A DNA stretch of 64,000 nucleotides, from contig JAJZES010000021.1 of NCBI GenBank assembly GCA_021845985.1, positions 1 through 64,000 on the forward strand, read 5' to 3'. The translations under genes and the position numbers were made by a program. The notes under the pieces were generated by a model, which did no database searches, was not told the DNA's origin, and was given only the letters and a program-made list of their open reading frames with translations. The stretch comes from Pseudomonadota bacterium (lineage in GTDB: Bacteria > Pseudomonadota > Alphaproteobacteria > Acetobacterales > Acetobacteraceae). This document shows positions 39,437 to 50,545 of this stretch, piece by piece (positions within the stretch are counted from its first letter, which is position 1; each line of letters opens with the position of its first letter).

Positions 39437-40341
39437 TCGTCCTCCAGCCCGGCGCGCGGATCGGGCGCATGCTCGGGCGTCCAATCGCGCAGGAACGCCG
39501 CCAGCGCCGGTTCAACGCCCTGCGGCAGCACCGGCCTGAGCACAACGTATTGATGCCCGTCGCCGACCCCGCGGCCCTTCAGCCGCAGCCGGGTGCCGGT
39601 GCCCGAGCCGGGCGGGATGGTCAGGCGGACACGGCCCTTGGCGGTCGGCACCTCGATCGTCGCGCCCAGCACCGTTTCTTTCAGCGTCACCGGCAGGTCG
39701 AGCAGGATGTCGTCGCCCTCGCGGCGGAAATGGGCGTGCGGGGCGACGCTGATCTCGACCAGCGCGTCGCCCGCCACGGCGCCGGCGCCACGGCCGCTGC
39801 GGCCCTGATCGCGCAGGCGCAGCACATGGCCGTCGCGCACGCCGGGCGGCAGGGTGACATCGAGGGTGCGGCCATCGGGCAGCGCCACCCGCCGCACGCC
39901 GCCGCGCACCGCCTCCAGAAAGCCGACCGAGAGGGTGTAATGCGCGTCCCGGCCGCGTCCGCCGCGTCCGCCCTCGCGACCGCCGCCGGCCGCCTCGCCA
40001 AAGGCATGGCCGAACAGGTCGGACAGATCCTCGGCGGCGAAACCGCGTCCGCCATAGGCCTCGGCGCCGGCGCCGGCGCCGGCGTAGTCGCGCCAGGAGT
40101 GGCCCTGCGGCGCCCGCTGGTTGCCCTCGGCGTCGATCTCGCCGCGGTCGAAGCGGGCGCGGCGCTCGGGGTCGGAGAGCAGGTCGTTGGCGGCGTTGAT
40201 CTCCTTGAACCGGTCGGCGGCGCCGGAATCGTCGGGGTTGAGGTCGGGGTGGTGGCGTTTGGCCAGTTTGCGGTAGGCGCGGCGAATCGCCTCCTCGGAG
40301 TCGCCGCGCTTGACGCCAAGGGTCGCGTAGGGGTCTGCCAT
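39433..40341 (-). CDS. cbpA: DnaJ-class co-chaperone, CbpA-like
   Basis: J domain MADPYATLGVKRGDSEEAIRRAYRKLAKRHHPDLNPDD, G-rich linker, C-terminal LPPGVRDGHVLRLRDQG. Confidence 0.9.
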   Translation of the reverse strand: MADPYATLGVKRGDSEEAIRRAYRKLAKRHHPDLNPDDSGAADRFKEINAANDLLSDPERRARFDRGEIDAEGNQRAPQGHSWRDYAGAGAGAEAYGGRGFAAEDLSDLFGHAFGEAAGGGREGGRGGRGRDAHYTLSVGFLEAVRGGVRRVALPDGRTLDVTLPPGVRDGHVLRLRDQGRSGRGAGAVAGDALVEISVAPHAHFRREGDDILLDLPVTLKETVLGATIEVPTAKGRVRLTIPPGSGTGTRLRLKGRGVGDGHQYVVLRPVLPQGVEPALAAFLRDWTPEHAPDPRAGLEDE

Positions 40342-40446
40342 GCCCCACAACATAGGTGCGCGGCCCGGCCGCTTGCAGGGTACCGCTTGCAAGGTCTTGT
40401 GCGAAAGTCGTGCAACCCTGGCACGGTTGAGGCGCTGCACCGCTCG

Positions 40447-41310
40447 ATGCGCGTCCATCATCTCAATTGCGGGACATTCCGCCCCGTCGGCGGCCGTGCG
40501 TTCGGCATGCCCACGCTCGGCTGTCATTGCCTGCTGGTGGAAACCCCGGCCGGGCTGGTGCTGGTCGATACCGGGCTGGGCCGCGAGGATGTCGAGCGGC
40601 CGCGGCCGCGGCTGTCGCGGCTGTTCCTTGCCCTCGGCCGCATCCAGTTCGATCCGCGCGACACCGCCGTCGAGCAGGTCCGTGATCTCGGCTTCAAGCC
40701 GGCGGATGTGCGGCATATCCTGCTCACCCATCTCGATTTCGACCATGCCGGCGGGATCACCGATTTCCCGGCGGCGACGGTGCATGTGCTGGCCGACGAG
40801 GCGGCGGCGGCGAAGCATCGGCATGGTTTCATCGCCCGCCGCCGCTACCGCCCGGCGCAATGGCGGGCGGTGGCGAAATGGCAGGAATACCAGCCCGACG
40901 GCGAGCCGTGGTTCGGCTTCCCCGCGGTGCGGGCGCTGCGCGGCGTGCCGCCCGGCTTCGTCATGGTGGCGCTGGCGGGACATTCGGCCGGACATGGCGG
41001 CGTCGCCGTGCGCGACGGGACACGCTGGCTGCTGCATGCCGGCGATGCCTATTTCGATCAGGCCGAGCTGCGGCGCGAGGCGCCGCGCTGCCCCGCCGGC
41101 CTCGCCGCTACCCAGTGGCTGATGCAGACCGCCGGGCGGGCGCGGCGGGACAACCGGGCGCGGCTGCGCGAACTGGCGGCGGCCAGCGCCGATACGCTGG
41201 CGATCATCTGCTCGCACGACCTGAACGAGCTGCGCAACCGCCAACGCGCCGCTGAGCTGCGTCAGCGGGCGCTGGCGGCGCTTGACGAACCGGCCGCACG
41301 CCGCCCTTAG
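40447..41310 (+). CDS. MBL-fold metallo-hydrolase
   Basis: CHCLLVETPAGLVLVDTGLG, ILLTHLDFDHAGGI, ALAGHSAGHGGV, HAGDAYFD. Confidence 0.9.
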   Translation: MRVHHLNCGTFRPVGGRAFGMPTLGCHCLLVETPAGLVLVDTGLGREDVERPRPRLSRLFLALGRIQFDPRDTAVEQVRDLGFKPADVRHILLTHLDFDHAGGITDFPAATVHVLADEAAAAKHRHGFIARRRYRPAQWRAVAKWQEYQPDGEPWFGFPAVRALRGVPPGFVMVALAGHSAGHGGVAVRDGTRWLLHAGDAYFDQAELRREAPRCPAGLAATQWLMQTAGRARRDNRARLRELAAASADTLAIICSHDLNELRNRQRAAELRQRALAALDEPAARRP

Positions 41311-41339
41311 TTGCGCCCTGGAGACAGGGAGAAACGGGC

Positions 41340-42239
41340 ATGCGGGTCGGCTTCATCGGCCTCGGCAACATGGGCTTGCCGATGGCGCTCAACCTCGTGC
41401 GCGCCGGCCACGATGTCGCCGGCTGGGACCTGCAGGCCACGGCGATGCAGGGGTTTGCCGCCGGCGGCGGGCGCTGTGCCGGCGACATGGCCGATGCGCT
41501 CGACGGCGCGGCGGCGGTGGTCACCATGCTGCCGGCCGGGACGCATGTGCGCACGGCCTATCTCGGCGCCGCCGGCATCATCGCCGCGGCGCCGGGGGCG
41601 CTGCTGATCGACGCCTCGACCATCGACGTGGCGACGGCGCGCGCGGTCGCCGCTGCGGCTGCGGCGGCCGGCCTGGACATGCTCGACGCGCCGGTCTCCG
41701 GCGGCGTTGCCGGCGCGGCGGCGGCGACGCTGACCTTCATGGTGGGCGGCAGCGCGGCCGGATTCGCCCGCGCCGAGCCGCTGCTGCGGGCGATGAGCAA
41801 GAACGTGGTGCATGCCGGCGCCGCGGGGGCGGGGCAGGCAGCCAAGATCTGCAACAACATGATGCTCGGCATCAACATGCTGGCCACCGCCGAGGCGTTC
41901 GTGCTGGCCGACCGGCTGGGTCTCGATCGGCAGAAACTGTTCGACATCGCGCGGGTATCGTCGGGGCAAAGCTGGGCGCTCAGTTCCTACTGTCCGGTGC
42001 CGGGTCCGCTGCCGGGGTCGCCGGCCAATCGCGACTATGCGCCGGGCTTCGCGGCGGCGCTGATGCTGAAGGATTTATCGCTCGCCCAGCAGGCCGCCGC
42101 CGAGTCCGGCGCGGCGACGCCGCTCGGCGCCGCCGCGGCGCAGCTCTATCAGGCGCTGGTCGCGGCGGGCCAGGGCGGGCGCGATTTTTCCGCGGTGTTC
42201 CCGTGGCTGGCGGCGATGCCGCGCGGCGAGGTGGTGTGA
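41340..42239 (+). CDS. mmsB: NAD-binding 3-hydroxyisobutyrate dehydrogenase family protein
   Basis: VGFIGLGNMGLPMALNLVRAGHDVAGWD, DAPVSGGVAGAAAATLTFMVGG, GAAGAGQAAKICNNMMLGINM. Confidence 0.9.
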   Translation: MRVGFIGLGNMGLPMALNLVRAGHDVAGWDLQATAMQGFAAGGGRCAGDMADALDGAAAVVTMLPAGTHVRTAYLGAAGIIAAAPGALLIDASTIDVATARAVAAAAAAAGLDMLDAPVSGGVAGAAAATLTFMVGGSAAGFARAEPLLRAMSKNVVHAGAAGAGQAAKICNNMMLGINMLATAEAFVLADRLGLDRQKLFDIARVSSGQSWALSSYCPVPGPLPGSPANRDYAPGFAAALMLKDLSLAQQAAAESGAATPLGAAAAQLYQALVAAGQGGRDFSAVFPWLAAMPRGEVV

Positions 42240-43891
42240 TGACCGGGTTCGCCGCGGCGCGCGATTTCCTGCTTGCCCACCGCACCGATCACGCCACCGC
42301 CAGCGCCCAGTTCCGCTGGCCGGTGCTGGAGAGTTTCAACTGGGCGCTCGACTGGTTCGACGCGGTGCTGTCGCGCGAGGACCGCCCGGCGCTGCAGATC
42401 ACCGGCGCCGGCGCGGCGACGCTGAGTTTCGCCGAACTCTCGGCACGCTCCTCGCGCGTCGCCAACGGGCTGCGCGCCCAGGGCGTCGGGCGCGGCGACC
42501 GCATCCTGCTGATGCTCGGCAATGTCGCGCCGCTGTGGGAGGTGATGCTGGCGGCGATGAAGCTCGGCGCCGTGGTGGTGCCGGCGACGACGCTGCTGAC
42601 CGGGCAGGACATCGCCGAGCGCATCGCCCGCGCCGGCGTGCGCTGCGTGGTCACCGCGGCGGCCGACGCGGCGAAGCTGCCGGAGGGCGTGCGCCGCATC
42701 GTCGTCGGCGGGGCGCCGGGCTGCATCGACTACGCCGCGCTGCTCGACCACTCCGCGCATTTCACCGCCGATGCGCCGACCGATCCCGATGCGCCGATGC
42801 TGCTCTATTTCACCTCCGGCACCACGGCGCGGCCGAAGCTGGTGCTGCACAGCCACCGCTCCTATCCGGTCGGCGCGCTTTCGACCATGTACTGGCTCGG
42901 GCTGCGGCCCGGTGATCTGCATCTCAACGTATCCTCGCCCGGCTGGGCCAAGCATGCGTGGAGCTGCGTGTTTGCGCCGTGGAATGCCGGGGCGACGGTG
43001 TTCATCCACAACCAGCCACGCTTCTCCGCTGCCGGCCTGCTCGATGCGATGGCCGAGCACCGCGTCACCACGCTGTGTGCGCCGCCGACGGTGTGGCGCA
43101 TGCTGATCCAGGAAGATCTTGCCGCCTGGAGGTTGTCGCTGCGCGAGGTCACCGGCGCCGGCGAGCCGCTCAACCCGGAGGTGATCGAGCGGGTGCGCGC
43201 CGCCTGGGGGCTGACCATCCGCGACGGCTATGGCCAGACCGAGACCACGGCACAGATCGGCAACCCGCCGGGCCAAGTGGTCAAGCCCGGCTCGATGGGA
43301 CGGCCGTTGCCGGGCTATCGGGTTCGGCTGCTCGATACCGAGGGCCGCGACGCCGACGAGGGCGCGGTGTCGCTGGCGCTCGATCCGCCGCCGGCCGGGC
43401 TGATGCGCGGCTATCTCAACGACGACGGCAGCATCTCGCCGATCACCGGCGACACCTATGGCACGGGCGATGTCGCCAGCCGCGACGCCGAGGGCTATCT
43501 CACCTATGTCGGCCGCGCCGATGACATCTTCAAAGCCTCCGACTACCGCATCAGCCCGTTCGAGCTGGAGAGCGTGCTGATCGAGCATCCCGCGGTGGCC
43601 GAGGCGGCGGTGGTGCCGGCGCCGGACGCGCTGCGGCTGGCGGTGCCGAAAGCCTTCGTCGCGCTGGTCGCCGGGGCGGCGCCGACGCGCGACACGGCGG
43701 CGGATATTTTCCGCCATCTGCAGGCGCGGCTGGCACCCTACAAGCGCATCCGCCGGCTGGAGTTCTTCGAGTTGCCGAAGACCATCTCGGGCAAAATCCG
43801 CCGCGTCGAGCTGCGCCGGATGGAGGAGGCGCGCAGCGAGCGGGCGCCCGACGAATACCGGCTGGAGGATTTCCCGGAGGTGCAGGGCTGA
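42239..43891 (+). CDS. AMP-dependent acyl-CoA synthetase
   Basis: [77 protein letters not shown]. Confidence 0.92.
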   Translation: MTGFAAARDFLLAHRTDHATASAQFRWPVLESFNWALDWFDAVLSREDRPALQITGAGAATLSFAELSARSSRVANGLRAQGVGRGDRILLMLGNVAPLWEVMLAAMKLGAVVVPATTLLTGQDIAERIARAGVRCVVTAAADAAKLPEGVRRIVVGGAPGCIDYAALLDHSAHFTADAPTDPDAPMLLYFTSGTTARPKLVLHSHRSYPVGALSTMYWLGLRPGDLHLNVSSPGWAKHAWSCVFAPWNAGATVFIHNQPRFSAAGLLDAMAEHRVTTLCAPPTVWRMLIQEDLAAWRLSLREVTGAGEPLNPEVIERVRAAWGLTIRDGYGQTETTAQIGNPPGQVVKPGSMGRPLPGYRVRLLDTEGRDADEGAVSLALDPPPAGLMRGYLNDDGSISPITGDTYGTGDVASRDAEGYLTYVGRADDIFKASDYRISPFELESVLIEHPAVAEAAVVPAPDALRLAVPKAFVALVAGAAPTRDTAADIFRHLQARLAPYKRIRRLEFFELPKTISGKIRRVELRRMEEARSERAPDEYRLEDFPEVQG

Positions 43892-45063
43892 TGAGCGCGA
43901 ATACCGATTACGGCATGGCGTTCGAGCTGGGCGATGAGATCGACGCGCTGCGCGACACGGTGCGCCGCTTCGCCGCGGCGGAGATTGCCCCGCGCGCCGC
44001 GGCGATCGACCGCGACAATGATTTTCCCGCCGATCTGTGGCGCAAGTTCGGTGATCTCGGGGTGCTCGGCCTGACCGTCGAGGACGAGTACGGCGGCCCC
44101 GGCATGGGCTATCTGGCGCACAGCGTGGCGATGGAGGAAATCAGCCGCGCCTCGGCCTCGGTCGGCTTGTCCTATGGCGCCCACTCCAATCTGTGCGTCA
44201 ACCAGATCCGTCGCAACGGCAGCGCGGCGCAGAAGCGGCGGCATCTGCCCGGCCTGATCGACGGCAGCAAGGTCGGCGCGCTGGCGATGAGCGAGCCGGG
44301 GGCGGGGTCGGATGTGGTGTCGATGAAGCTGCGCGCCGAGCGACGCGGCGACGCCTTCGTGCTCACCGGCACCAAGTTCTGGATCACCAACGGCCCGGAT
44401 GCGGATGTCGTGGTGGTCTATGGCAAGACCAACCCGAAGGCGGGGCCGCGCGGCATCACCGCGTTCATCGTCGAGACCGACACGCCGGGGTTTTCCTGCG
44501 CGCAGAAGCTCGACAAGCTCGGCATGCGCGGATCGAACACCGGCGAGCTGGTGTTCGACGGCTGCGTGGTGCCGGCGGAGAACGTGCTCGGCGCCGTCGA
44601 TGGCGGGGTTGCCGTGCTGATGAGCGGGCTGGACTACGAACGCGCGGTGCTGGCGGCGGGGCCACTCGGCATCATGCAGGCGTGTCTCGACACGGTGCTG
44701 CCCTATGTTCATGAGCGGCGGCAGTTCGGCCAGCCGATCGGCGAATTCCAGATCATGCAGGCCAAGCTGGCCGACATGTACACGACGCTGAATGCGTCGC
44801 GCGCCTATGTCTATGCGGTGGCGCGCGCCTGCGACCGCGGCCGGGCGACTCGCAAGGACGCGGCCGGGGCGATTCTGTACGCGGCGGAGCGGGCGACCTG
44901 GATGGCGCTGGAGGCGATTCAGTGTCTCGGCGGCAACGGCTATACCAACGACATGCCGACCGGGCGGCTGCTGCGTGACGCCAAGCTTTATGAGATCGGC
45001 GCCGGCACCAGCGAAATCCGCCGCATGCTGATCGGACGCGAGCTGTTCCGCGAGACGGCGTGA
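43891..45063 (+). CDS. ivd: Acyl-CoA dehydrogenase, probable isovaleryl-CoA dehydrogenase
   Basis: [98 protein letters not shown]. Confidence 0.92.
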   Translation: MSANTDYGMAFELGDEIDALRDTVRRFAAAEIAPRAAAIDRDNDFPADLWRKFGDLGVLGLTVEDEYGGPGMGYLAHSVAMEEISRASASVGLSYGAHSNLCVNQIRRNGSAAQKRRHLPGLIDGSKVGALAMSEPGAGSDVVSMKLRAERRGDAFVLTGTKFWITNGPDADVVVVYGKTNPKAGPRGITAFIVETDTPGFSCAQKLDKLGMRGSNTGELVFDGCVVPAENVLGAVDGGVAVLMSGLDYERAVLAAGPLGIMQACLDTVLPYVHERRQFGQPIGEFQIMQAKLADMYTTLNASRAYVYAVARACDRGRATRKDAAGAILYAAERATWMALEAIQCLGGNGYTNDMPTGRLLRDAKLYEIGAGTSEIRRMLIGRELFRETA

Positions 45064-45112
45064 GGCGGCGGGCGCGGCGCCCGCCGCCGTTCACCGGCCG
45101 GTCGCAGCCGCC

Positions 45113-46759
45113 CTATTCGGCCGCCGTCCGCTCCAGCAGGTAGTTGCGGAACCGCTGCCGCAGCGTCAGTTTGCTGATCTTGCCGGTCGCCGTATGGGGC
45201 AGTTCGTCGAGCACGATCACCGCGTCGGGCACCCAGTATTTGGCGACGCGCTGGCGGTACTCCGCCAGCACCGCGTCGGGATCGATCACCGCGTCCGGCC
45301 GCGCCACCACCAGCAGCAACGGCCGCTCGTCCCATTTCGGATGCACCGCCGCCACCACCGCCGCCTCGGCGATGCCGGGCAGCGACACGGCGATGTTCTC
45401 CAGCAGGATAGAACTGATCCACTCGCCGCCCGACTTGATCACGTCCTTCGAGCGGTCGGTGATTTCCATGTTGCCGCTGGCGTCGATGGCGGCGACATCG
45501 CCGGTGGTGAACCAGCCCTCGGCGTCGTTGGCGCTGCCCGGCGGATCGCCGTAATAGCCGCTGCACACCCAATGGCCGCGCACCTGCAGATCGCCGGAAC
45601 TCTGCCCGTCCCACGGCGCCTCGCGCCCGTCGCTGCCGACGACGCGGATGTCGATGCCGAAAATCGTCGTGCCCTGCTTGGATTTCCGCCGCAGCGCGGC
45701 GGCGGCGTCTTCGCCCTCGACGACGCGCGGGGTGTTGAAGGTGCCGAGCGGACTGGTCTCGGTCATGCCCCAGGCATGCTCGACGGTGACGCCGTATTCG
45801 CGGTCGAACGCCTCGATCAGCGCCGGCGGGCAGGCCGAGCCGCCGATGATCAGCCGCCTGACCGTCGCCAGCCGCTCGCCGCTGGTGCGCAGATGGGCGA
45901 GCAGGCCGAGCCATACCGTCGGCACCCCGGCGGAGACGCTGACCCGCTCGGCGTTCATCAGCCCGGCGACGCTCGCCCCGTCGAGATGCCGGCCGGGCAT
46001 GATCAGCGTCGCGCCGGCGGCGACCGCGGTAAAGGGACTGCCCCAGGCGTTGACGTGGAACATCGGCACCACCAGCATCGCCCGGTCGCCCGGCTTCAGC
46101 CCGAACACCGCGGCGCCGTTCGCCGCCATGGCGTGCAGCACGGTGGAGCGGTGGCTGTAGAGCACGCCTTTCGGCCGCCCGGTGGTGCCGGAGGTGTAGC
46201 AGAGGCCGGAGGCGGTGCGCTCATCGAACACCGGCCAATCGAACGCCTCGTCGGCCTCCGCCATCAGTGTTTCGTAGCACAGCAGCGCGATGCCGGCGGG
46301 CAGGGTGACCGGCACCATCTCCGCCGGCGAGGCGAGCAGCACCACCGCGCGCAGGTGCCCGGCCAGCAGCGGCGCCGCCGTTTCCAGCAATGTCACGAAG
46401 CTGGTATCGGCGAACAGCACGCCGTCGGCGGCGTGATTGAGGATGTAGCTGACATCGTCGGCGGAGAGGCGCGGATTGACGGTGTGGCAGACCGCGCCCA
46501 TGCCGGAGATGGCGTAGTAGAGTTCGAGATGGCGGAAGCTGTTCCAGGCCAGCGTCGCCACCCGGTCGCCCGGCGCGACGCCGAGGCGCATCAGCACGCC
46601 GGCGAGGCGCCGCGCCCGGCGCTCGACGACCGCATAGGTGGTGCGATGGAGGCTCCCGTCGATCAGGCGGGAGACGACCTCGGTGGCGCCGTGGTGGCGG
46701 GCCGCATGGCGGATGATGTCCGCAATCATCAGCGGCCGGTCCTGCATCAGACCCAGCAT
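45113..46759 (-). CDS. Long-chain fatty acid-CoA ligase / AMP-binding protein
   Basis: TASGLCYTSGTTGRPKGVLYSHRSTVLH, EHAWGMTETSPLGTFN, GWFTTGDVAAIDASGNMEITDRSKDVIKSGGEWISSI. Confidence 0.93.
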   Translation of the reverse strand: MLGLMQDRPLMIADIIRHAARHHGATEVVSRLIDGSLHRTTYAVVERRARRLAGVLMRLGVAPGDRVATLAWNSFRHLELYYAISGMGAVCHTVNPRLSADDVSYILNHAADGVLFADTSFVTLLETAAPLLAGHLRAVVLLASPAEMVPVTLPAGIALLCYETLMAEADEAFDWPVFDERTASGLCYTSGTTGRPKGVLYSHRSTVLHAMAANGAAVFGLKPGDRAMLVVPMFHVNAWGSPFTAVAAGATLIMPGRHLDGASVAGLMNAERVSVSAGVPTVWLGLLAHLRTSGERLATVRRLIIGGSACPPALIEAFDREYGVTVEHAWGMTETSPLGTFNTPRVVEGEDAAAALRRKSKQGTTIFGIDIRVVGSDGREAPWDGQSSGDLQVRGHWVCSGYYGDPPGSANDAEGWFTTGDVAAIDASGNMEITDRSKDVIKSGGEWISSILLENIAVSLPGIAEAAVVAAVHPKWDERPLLLVVARPDAVIDPDAVLAEYRQRVAKYWVPDAVIVLDELPHTATGKISKLTLRQRFRNYLLERTAAE

Positions 46760-46833
46760 GTCACCTCCCGGTTGTCGCAGCAGCGCCGCGTTGGCGGCAG
46801 TTTACGACGTTCGCGGTGGGCGCGCGATAGCTG

Positions 46834-48057
46834 TCATGCGTGGCGTGCGGCGATGAACGCGGCGATGCGCGGCGCCACGTCGCGGCGGAAGCGGCGGCCG
46901 TTGAACAAGCCGTAATGGCCAACCTTCGGCTGCTCCCAGTGCTGCTTCTCGGAGTCCGGCAGATGCGGCATCAGCGCGTGCGCCGCGCGGGTCTGGCCGA
47001 CGCCGGAGATGTCGTCGCGCTCGCCCTCGACGGTGAGCAGCGCGGTGCGGCGATTGGCCGCGGTATCGACACGCTGACCGCGCCAGGTCAACAGCCCGCG
47101 CGGCAGCAGGTGTTCGTGAAACACCGCCGCGATGGTCTGCAGATAGTACTCCGCCGACATGTCCATGACCGCGCGATATTCGCCATAGAAGGCGCGCTTG
47201 GCCGCCAGCGGCTCGTCGTCGCCCTGCACCAGATGCTGGAACATCTGCCAGTGCGCCTCGACATGGCGGTCGAGATTCATCGCCAGGAAGCCGGCGAGCT
47301 GGAGGAAGCCGGGATAGACTTGGCGGAGAAAGCCGGCATGGCCGAACGGCACGCGATGGATGACGTTGGCGCGGAACCAGTCCAGGCTGTGACGCTTGGC
47401 GAAGTCGTTGACCGCGGTCGGTCCCTCGCGGGTGTCGATCGGCCCGCCGATCAGCGTCATGCTGCGCGGCGCCGCCTGCGGCGTCATCTCGTTGAGCAGC
47501 GCCACCGCCGCCAGCACCGGCACCGCCGGCTGACAGACCGCGATCACATGCGTCTGTGGCCCGAGCTGGCGGATGAAGTCCATCACATAGTCGATATAGT
47601 CATCGAGGTTGAAATCGTCGGCCATCAGCGGCACCGCACGGGCGTCCCGCCAGTCGGTGATATAGACCTCGTGGTCGGGCAGGAATGCCTCCACCGTGCC
47701 GCGCAGCAGGGTGGCGTAATGGCCCGACATCGGCGCCACCAGCAGCACCGTCGGGTCGTTCGGGCGCGGCGTGTGGCGGCGGAAATGGCGCAGTTCGCAC
47801 CAGGTACGGCTGGCCACCACATGCTCGCTGACGGCGATTTCGGCGCCGTCGATGACGGTGCTGGCGTGGCCGAACGCCGGTTTGCCGAAATGCCGGGTCG
47901 AATGCTCGAAACTGTCGAGCGCCGCGGCGGCGAAGCGGCCGATCGGCGTCGGTCGCAGGGGATTGAACGGGGCATCGAGCACCGACAGCGCATTGCTCGC
48001 CAGCATCCGCATCGGCGCCAGCGACGCCCGCTGCATTTCGTAGAGGTGATAGAGCAT
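46834..48057 (-). CDS. phaZ: Intracellular polyhydroxyalkanoate depolymerase
   Basis: MLYHLYEMQRASLAPMRMLASNAL, VLLVAPMSGHYATLLRGTVEAFLPDHEVYITDWRDARAVPL, VIAVCQPAVPVLAAVALL. Confidence 0.92.
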   Translation of the reverse strand: MLYHLYEMQRASLAPMRMLASNALSVLDAPFNPLRPTPIGRFAAAALDSFEHSTRHFGKPAFGHASTVIDGAEIAVSEHVVASRTWCELRHFRRHTPRPNDPTVLLVAPMSGHYATLLRGTVEAFLPDHEVYITDWRDARAVPLMADDFNLDDYIDYVMDFIRQLGPQTHVIAVCQPAVPVLAAVALLNEMTPQAAPRSMTLIGGPIDTREGPTAVNDFAKRHSLDWFRANVIHRVPFGHAGFLRQVYPGFLQLAGFLAMNLDRHVEAHWQMFQHLVQGDDEPLAAKRAFYGEYRAVMDMSAEYYLQTIAAVFHEHLLPRGLLTWRGQRVDTAANRRTALLTVEGERDDISGVGQTRAAHALMPHLPDSEKQHWEQPKVGHYGLFNGRRFRRDVAPRIAAFIAARHA

Positions 48058-48407
48058 GCGCTTCCTTCTCGACGTCACGGGTCGCGAAGGCAGGGGCGGC
48101 GCCAGCGGCCCGCCCCCGGCATCGCGCCGACCAAATCCGCCAGTCCATCGTCGCTCCGGCGACCGCAGGGCGAACGCCGCCGGATCGCGGTCGTTCCCGC
48201 CCCGGCGCAGCCAGACCCCGATCGTCCGGCCGCTGATCGACCGTGGCGCGCGATCATTTCCCCATCCGGGTCAAAGCGCAAGCGCCGCGATCACGCATCG
48301 GTGAAGCGCCGCCGATTGCGCCGCGCCATTCCGGCTGGCGGCGGAGCTTGACGGCGCCGGCGGCGTTCTGCCGGATGACGCCGAAAAACTGCCCGGGAGC
48401 CGCAGGC

Positions 48408-48806
48408 ATGACCACCGAGACGACGGGGCTGACCGATGCGCAATGGCGCGAGCGGCTGACGCCCGAGCAATTCCGTGTGCTGCGTCAGCACGGCACCGAG
48501 CGCGCCGGCAGCAGCGCGCTGAACGACGAGAAGCGGCCCGGCACCTTCCTTTGCGTCGGCTGCGGCGCCGCGCTGTTCGCGGCGGACACCAAGTTCGAGA
48601 GCGGCACCGGCTGGCCGAGCTTCTTTGCGCCGCTGCCCGAGGCGGTGGCGACCAAGCAGGACCGCAGCCTGCTCATGACCCGCACCGAGGTACATTGCGC
48701 CCGCTGCGGCGGCCATCTCGGCCATGTCTTCCCGGACGGCCCGCGCCCGACCGGACAGCGTTTCTGCCTGAACGGCGTGGCGCTGCGCTTTGATCCGAAA
48801 GAATAA
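48408..48806 (+). CDS. msrB: Peptide-methionine (R)-S-oxide reductase
   Basis: [70 protein letters not shown]. Confidence 0.95.
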   Translation: MTTETTGLTDAQWRERLTPEQFRVLRQHGTERAGSSALNDEKRPGTFLCVGCGAALFAADTKFESGTGWPSFFAPLPEAVATKQDRSLLMTRTEVHCARCGGHLGHVFPDGPRPTGQRFCLNGVALRFDPKE

Positions 48807-48818
48807 CCGGCGCGGTGG

Positions 48819-50435
48819 TCAGGCCACCAGTTCGACGTCGGCGGTGACCCGTACGGCCGCCGGGCGGCGCAGAAAATCGCTCGCCCGTTCGGCGATCATC
48901 ATGGTCGGCGCGTTGGTGTTGGAGCTGACCACGCTCGGCATGATGGAACTGTCGCACACCCGCAGCCCGTCGATGCCGTGGACCCGCAACTGGGCATCGA
49001 CCACCGCCATCGCGTCGCTGCCCATGCGGCAGCCGCTGACCGGATGATAGCCGGTGCGTCCGGCGCGGCGGACGAAATCGGCGAGGTCGGCGCCGGCTCC
49101 CGGCAGATGCTCACGCCTGACGAAGGGGCGGAACGCCGGCTGGGCCAGGATCTCCCGCATCGCCGAGACCGAGTCGATGGCCATGCGCAGATCATAGGGG
49201 TCGGCGAGATAGTTCGGGTCGATCAGCGGCGGCACCAGCGGGTCGGCCGAGCGCAGCGACAGCGAGCCGCGGCTTTTCGGCCGCAGCAGATAGGCGTTGA
49301 GCATGCAGCCGTTGCGAGACGGCAACGGCGGGAAGCCCTCCGGCACGCCGGCGCCGGCGACGAAATGCAGTTGCGTGTCGGGTTCCGTCGAGGTCGGATC
49401 GATGCGCAGGAAGGCGCCGCCCTCGACGATGTTGGACGCCGCCGGGCCGCCGCGCAGCAGCGCATATTGCAGCGCCGCCGCCACTTTCCAGTGTGGCCGC
49501 TGGTAGCGGTCCAGGCCATGCGCGCCTGACATCTCGCAGGTCAGGTCGATCGCATAATGGTCATGGAAATTGCGCCCGACGCCGGGCAGGTCGTGAATCA
49601 CCGCGACGCCGGCGGCGCGCAGTGCCGCCGCCGGGCCGATGCCGGACAGCAGCAGCAGCCGCGGCGAGCCGACGCCGCCGGACGCCAGCAGCACCTCGCG
49701 CGCCGCCCGCGCCTGCAGCAGCCGCCCGCCCTGCTGGTATTCGACGCCGACGGCGCGGCCATGCTGGATCAGCACGCGGTGGGTGAAGCAGCCGGTTGCG
49801 ACCGTCAGGTTGCGCCGCCGCCGCGCCGGCGCCAGATAGGCGCGCGCGGCGGAGCAGCGCCGGCCGTCGCGCGTCGTCGTCTGATAGACGCCGGCGCCTT
49901 CCTGGCGGGCGCCGTTGAAATCGTCGGTGGCGGCGATGCCGGCCTCGACGCAGGCCTGCACGAATACCTGCGTCATCCGGTTGGCCCGCTTGGTCGAGAC
50001 GCCGAGCGGGCCGCCGCGGCCATGCCAGGGCGGGCCGAGCGTGTCGTTGTCTTCCATGCGCAGGAAGCAATGGCGGATGTCGTCGAACGCCCAGCCGGGG
50101 CAGCCCTCGGCCTCGGCCCAGCGGTCATAGTCGGCCGGATTGCCGCGGGTGAACACCTGGGCGTTGATCGAGCCGCCGCCGCCGATCACCCGCGCCTGCG
50201 TCAGCGCAACCTCGCGGTTCGCCGCGTGGCGCTGCGCCACGGTGCGGAAACCCCAGTCGATCGGGCCGAGCCGCATGACGAAGAATCCGGCCGGCGCGTG
50301 GATCAGCGGTGAGTGGTCGGGCGGCCCAGCCTCCAGCAGCAGCACCCGGACGCTGGCGTCCTCACTCAGCCGTGCCGCCAGCACACAGCCGGCGCTGCCG
50401 CCGCCGACGATGATGTAGTCATAGTCCGCTGCCAC
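48819..50435 (-). CDS. GMC family oxidoreductase (choline dehydrogenase-like)
   Basis: YDYIIVGGGSAGCVLAARLSEDASVRVLLLEAG, GGGGSINAQVFTRGNPADYDRWAE, HPVSGCRMGSDAMAVVDAQLRVHGIDGLRVCDSSIMP. Confidence 0.93.
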   Translation of the reverse strand: MAADYDYIIVGGGSAGCVLAARLSEDASVRVLLLEAGPPDHSPLIHAPAGFFVMRLGPIDWGFRTVAQRHAANREVALTQARVIGGGGSINAQVFTRGNPADYDRWAEAEGCPGWAFDDIRHCFLRMEDNDTLGPPWHGRGGPLGVSTKRANRMTQVFVQACVEAGIAATDDFNGARQEGAGVYQTTTRDGRRCSAARAYLAPARRRRNLTVATGCFTHRVLIQHGRAVGVEYQQGGRLLQARAAREVLLASGGVGSPRLLLLSGIGPAAALRAAGVAVIHDLPGVGRNFHDHYAIDLTCEMSGAHGLDRYQRPHWKVAAALQYALLRGGPAASNIVEGGAFLRIDPTSTEPDTQLHFVAGAGVPEGFPPLPSRNGCMLNAYLLRPKSRGSLSLRSADPLVPPLIDPNYLADPYDLRMAIDSVSAMREILAQPAFRPFVRREHLPGAGADLADFVRRAGRTGYHPVSGCRMGSDAMAVVDAQLRVHGIDGLRVCDSSIMPSVVSSNTNAPTMMIAERASDFLRRPAAVRVTADVELVA

Positions 50436-50545
50436 GTCGCGCGTCCTTGCCCGGCGAAATTCCGGTGTGCGGCAATCTGCGCGTTCGCGATGCCCGGCCT
50501 CAAGCAGCAGGTAGTTGGCCGGGCGTCACGTTTACGTATCCGGGG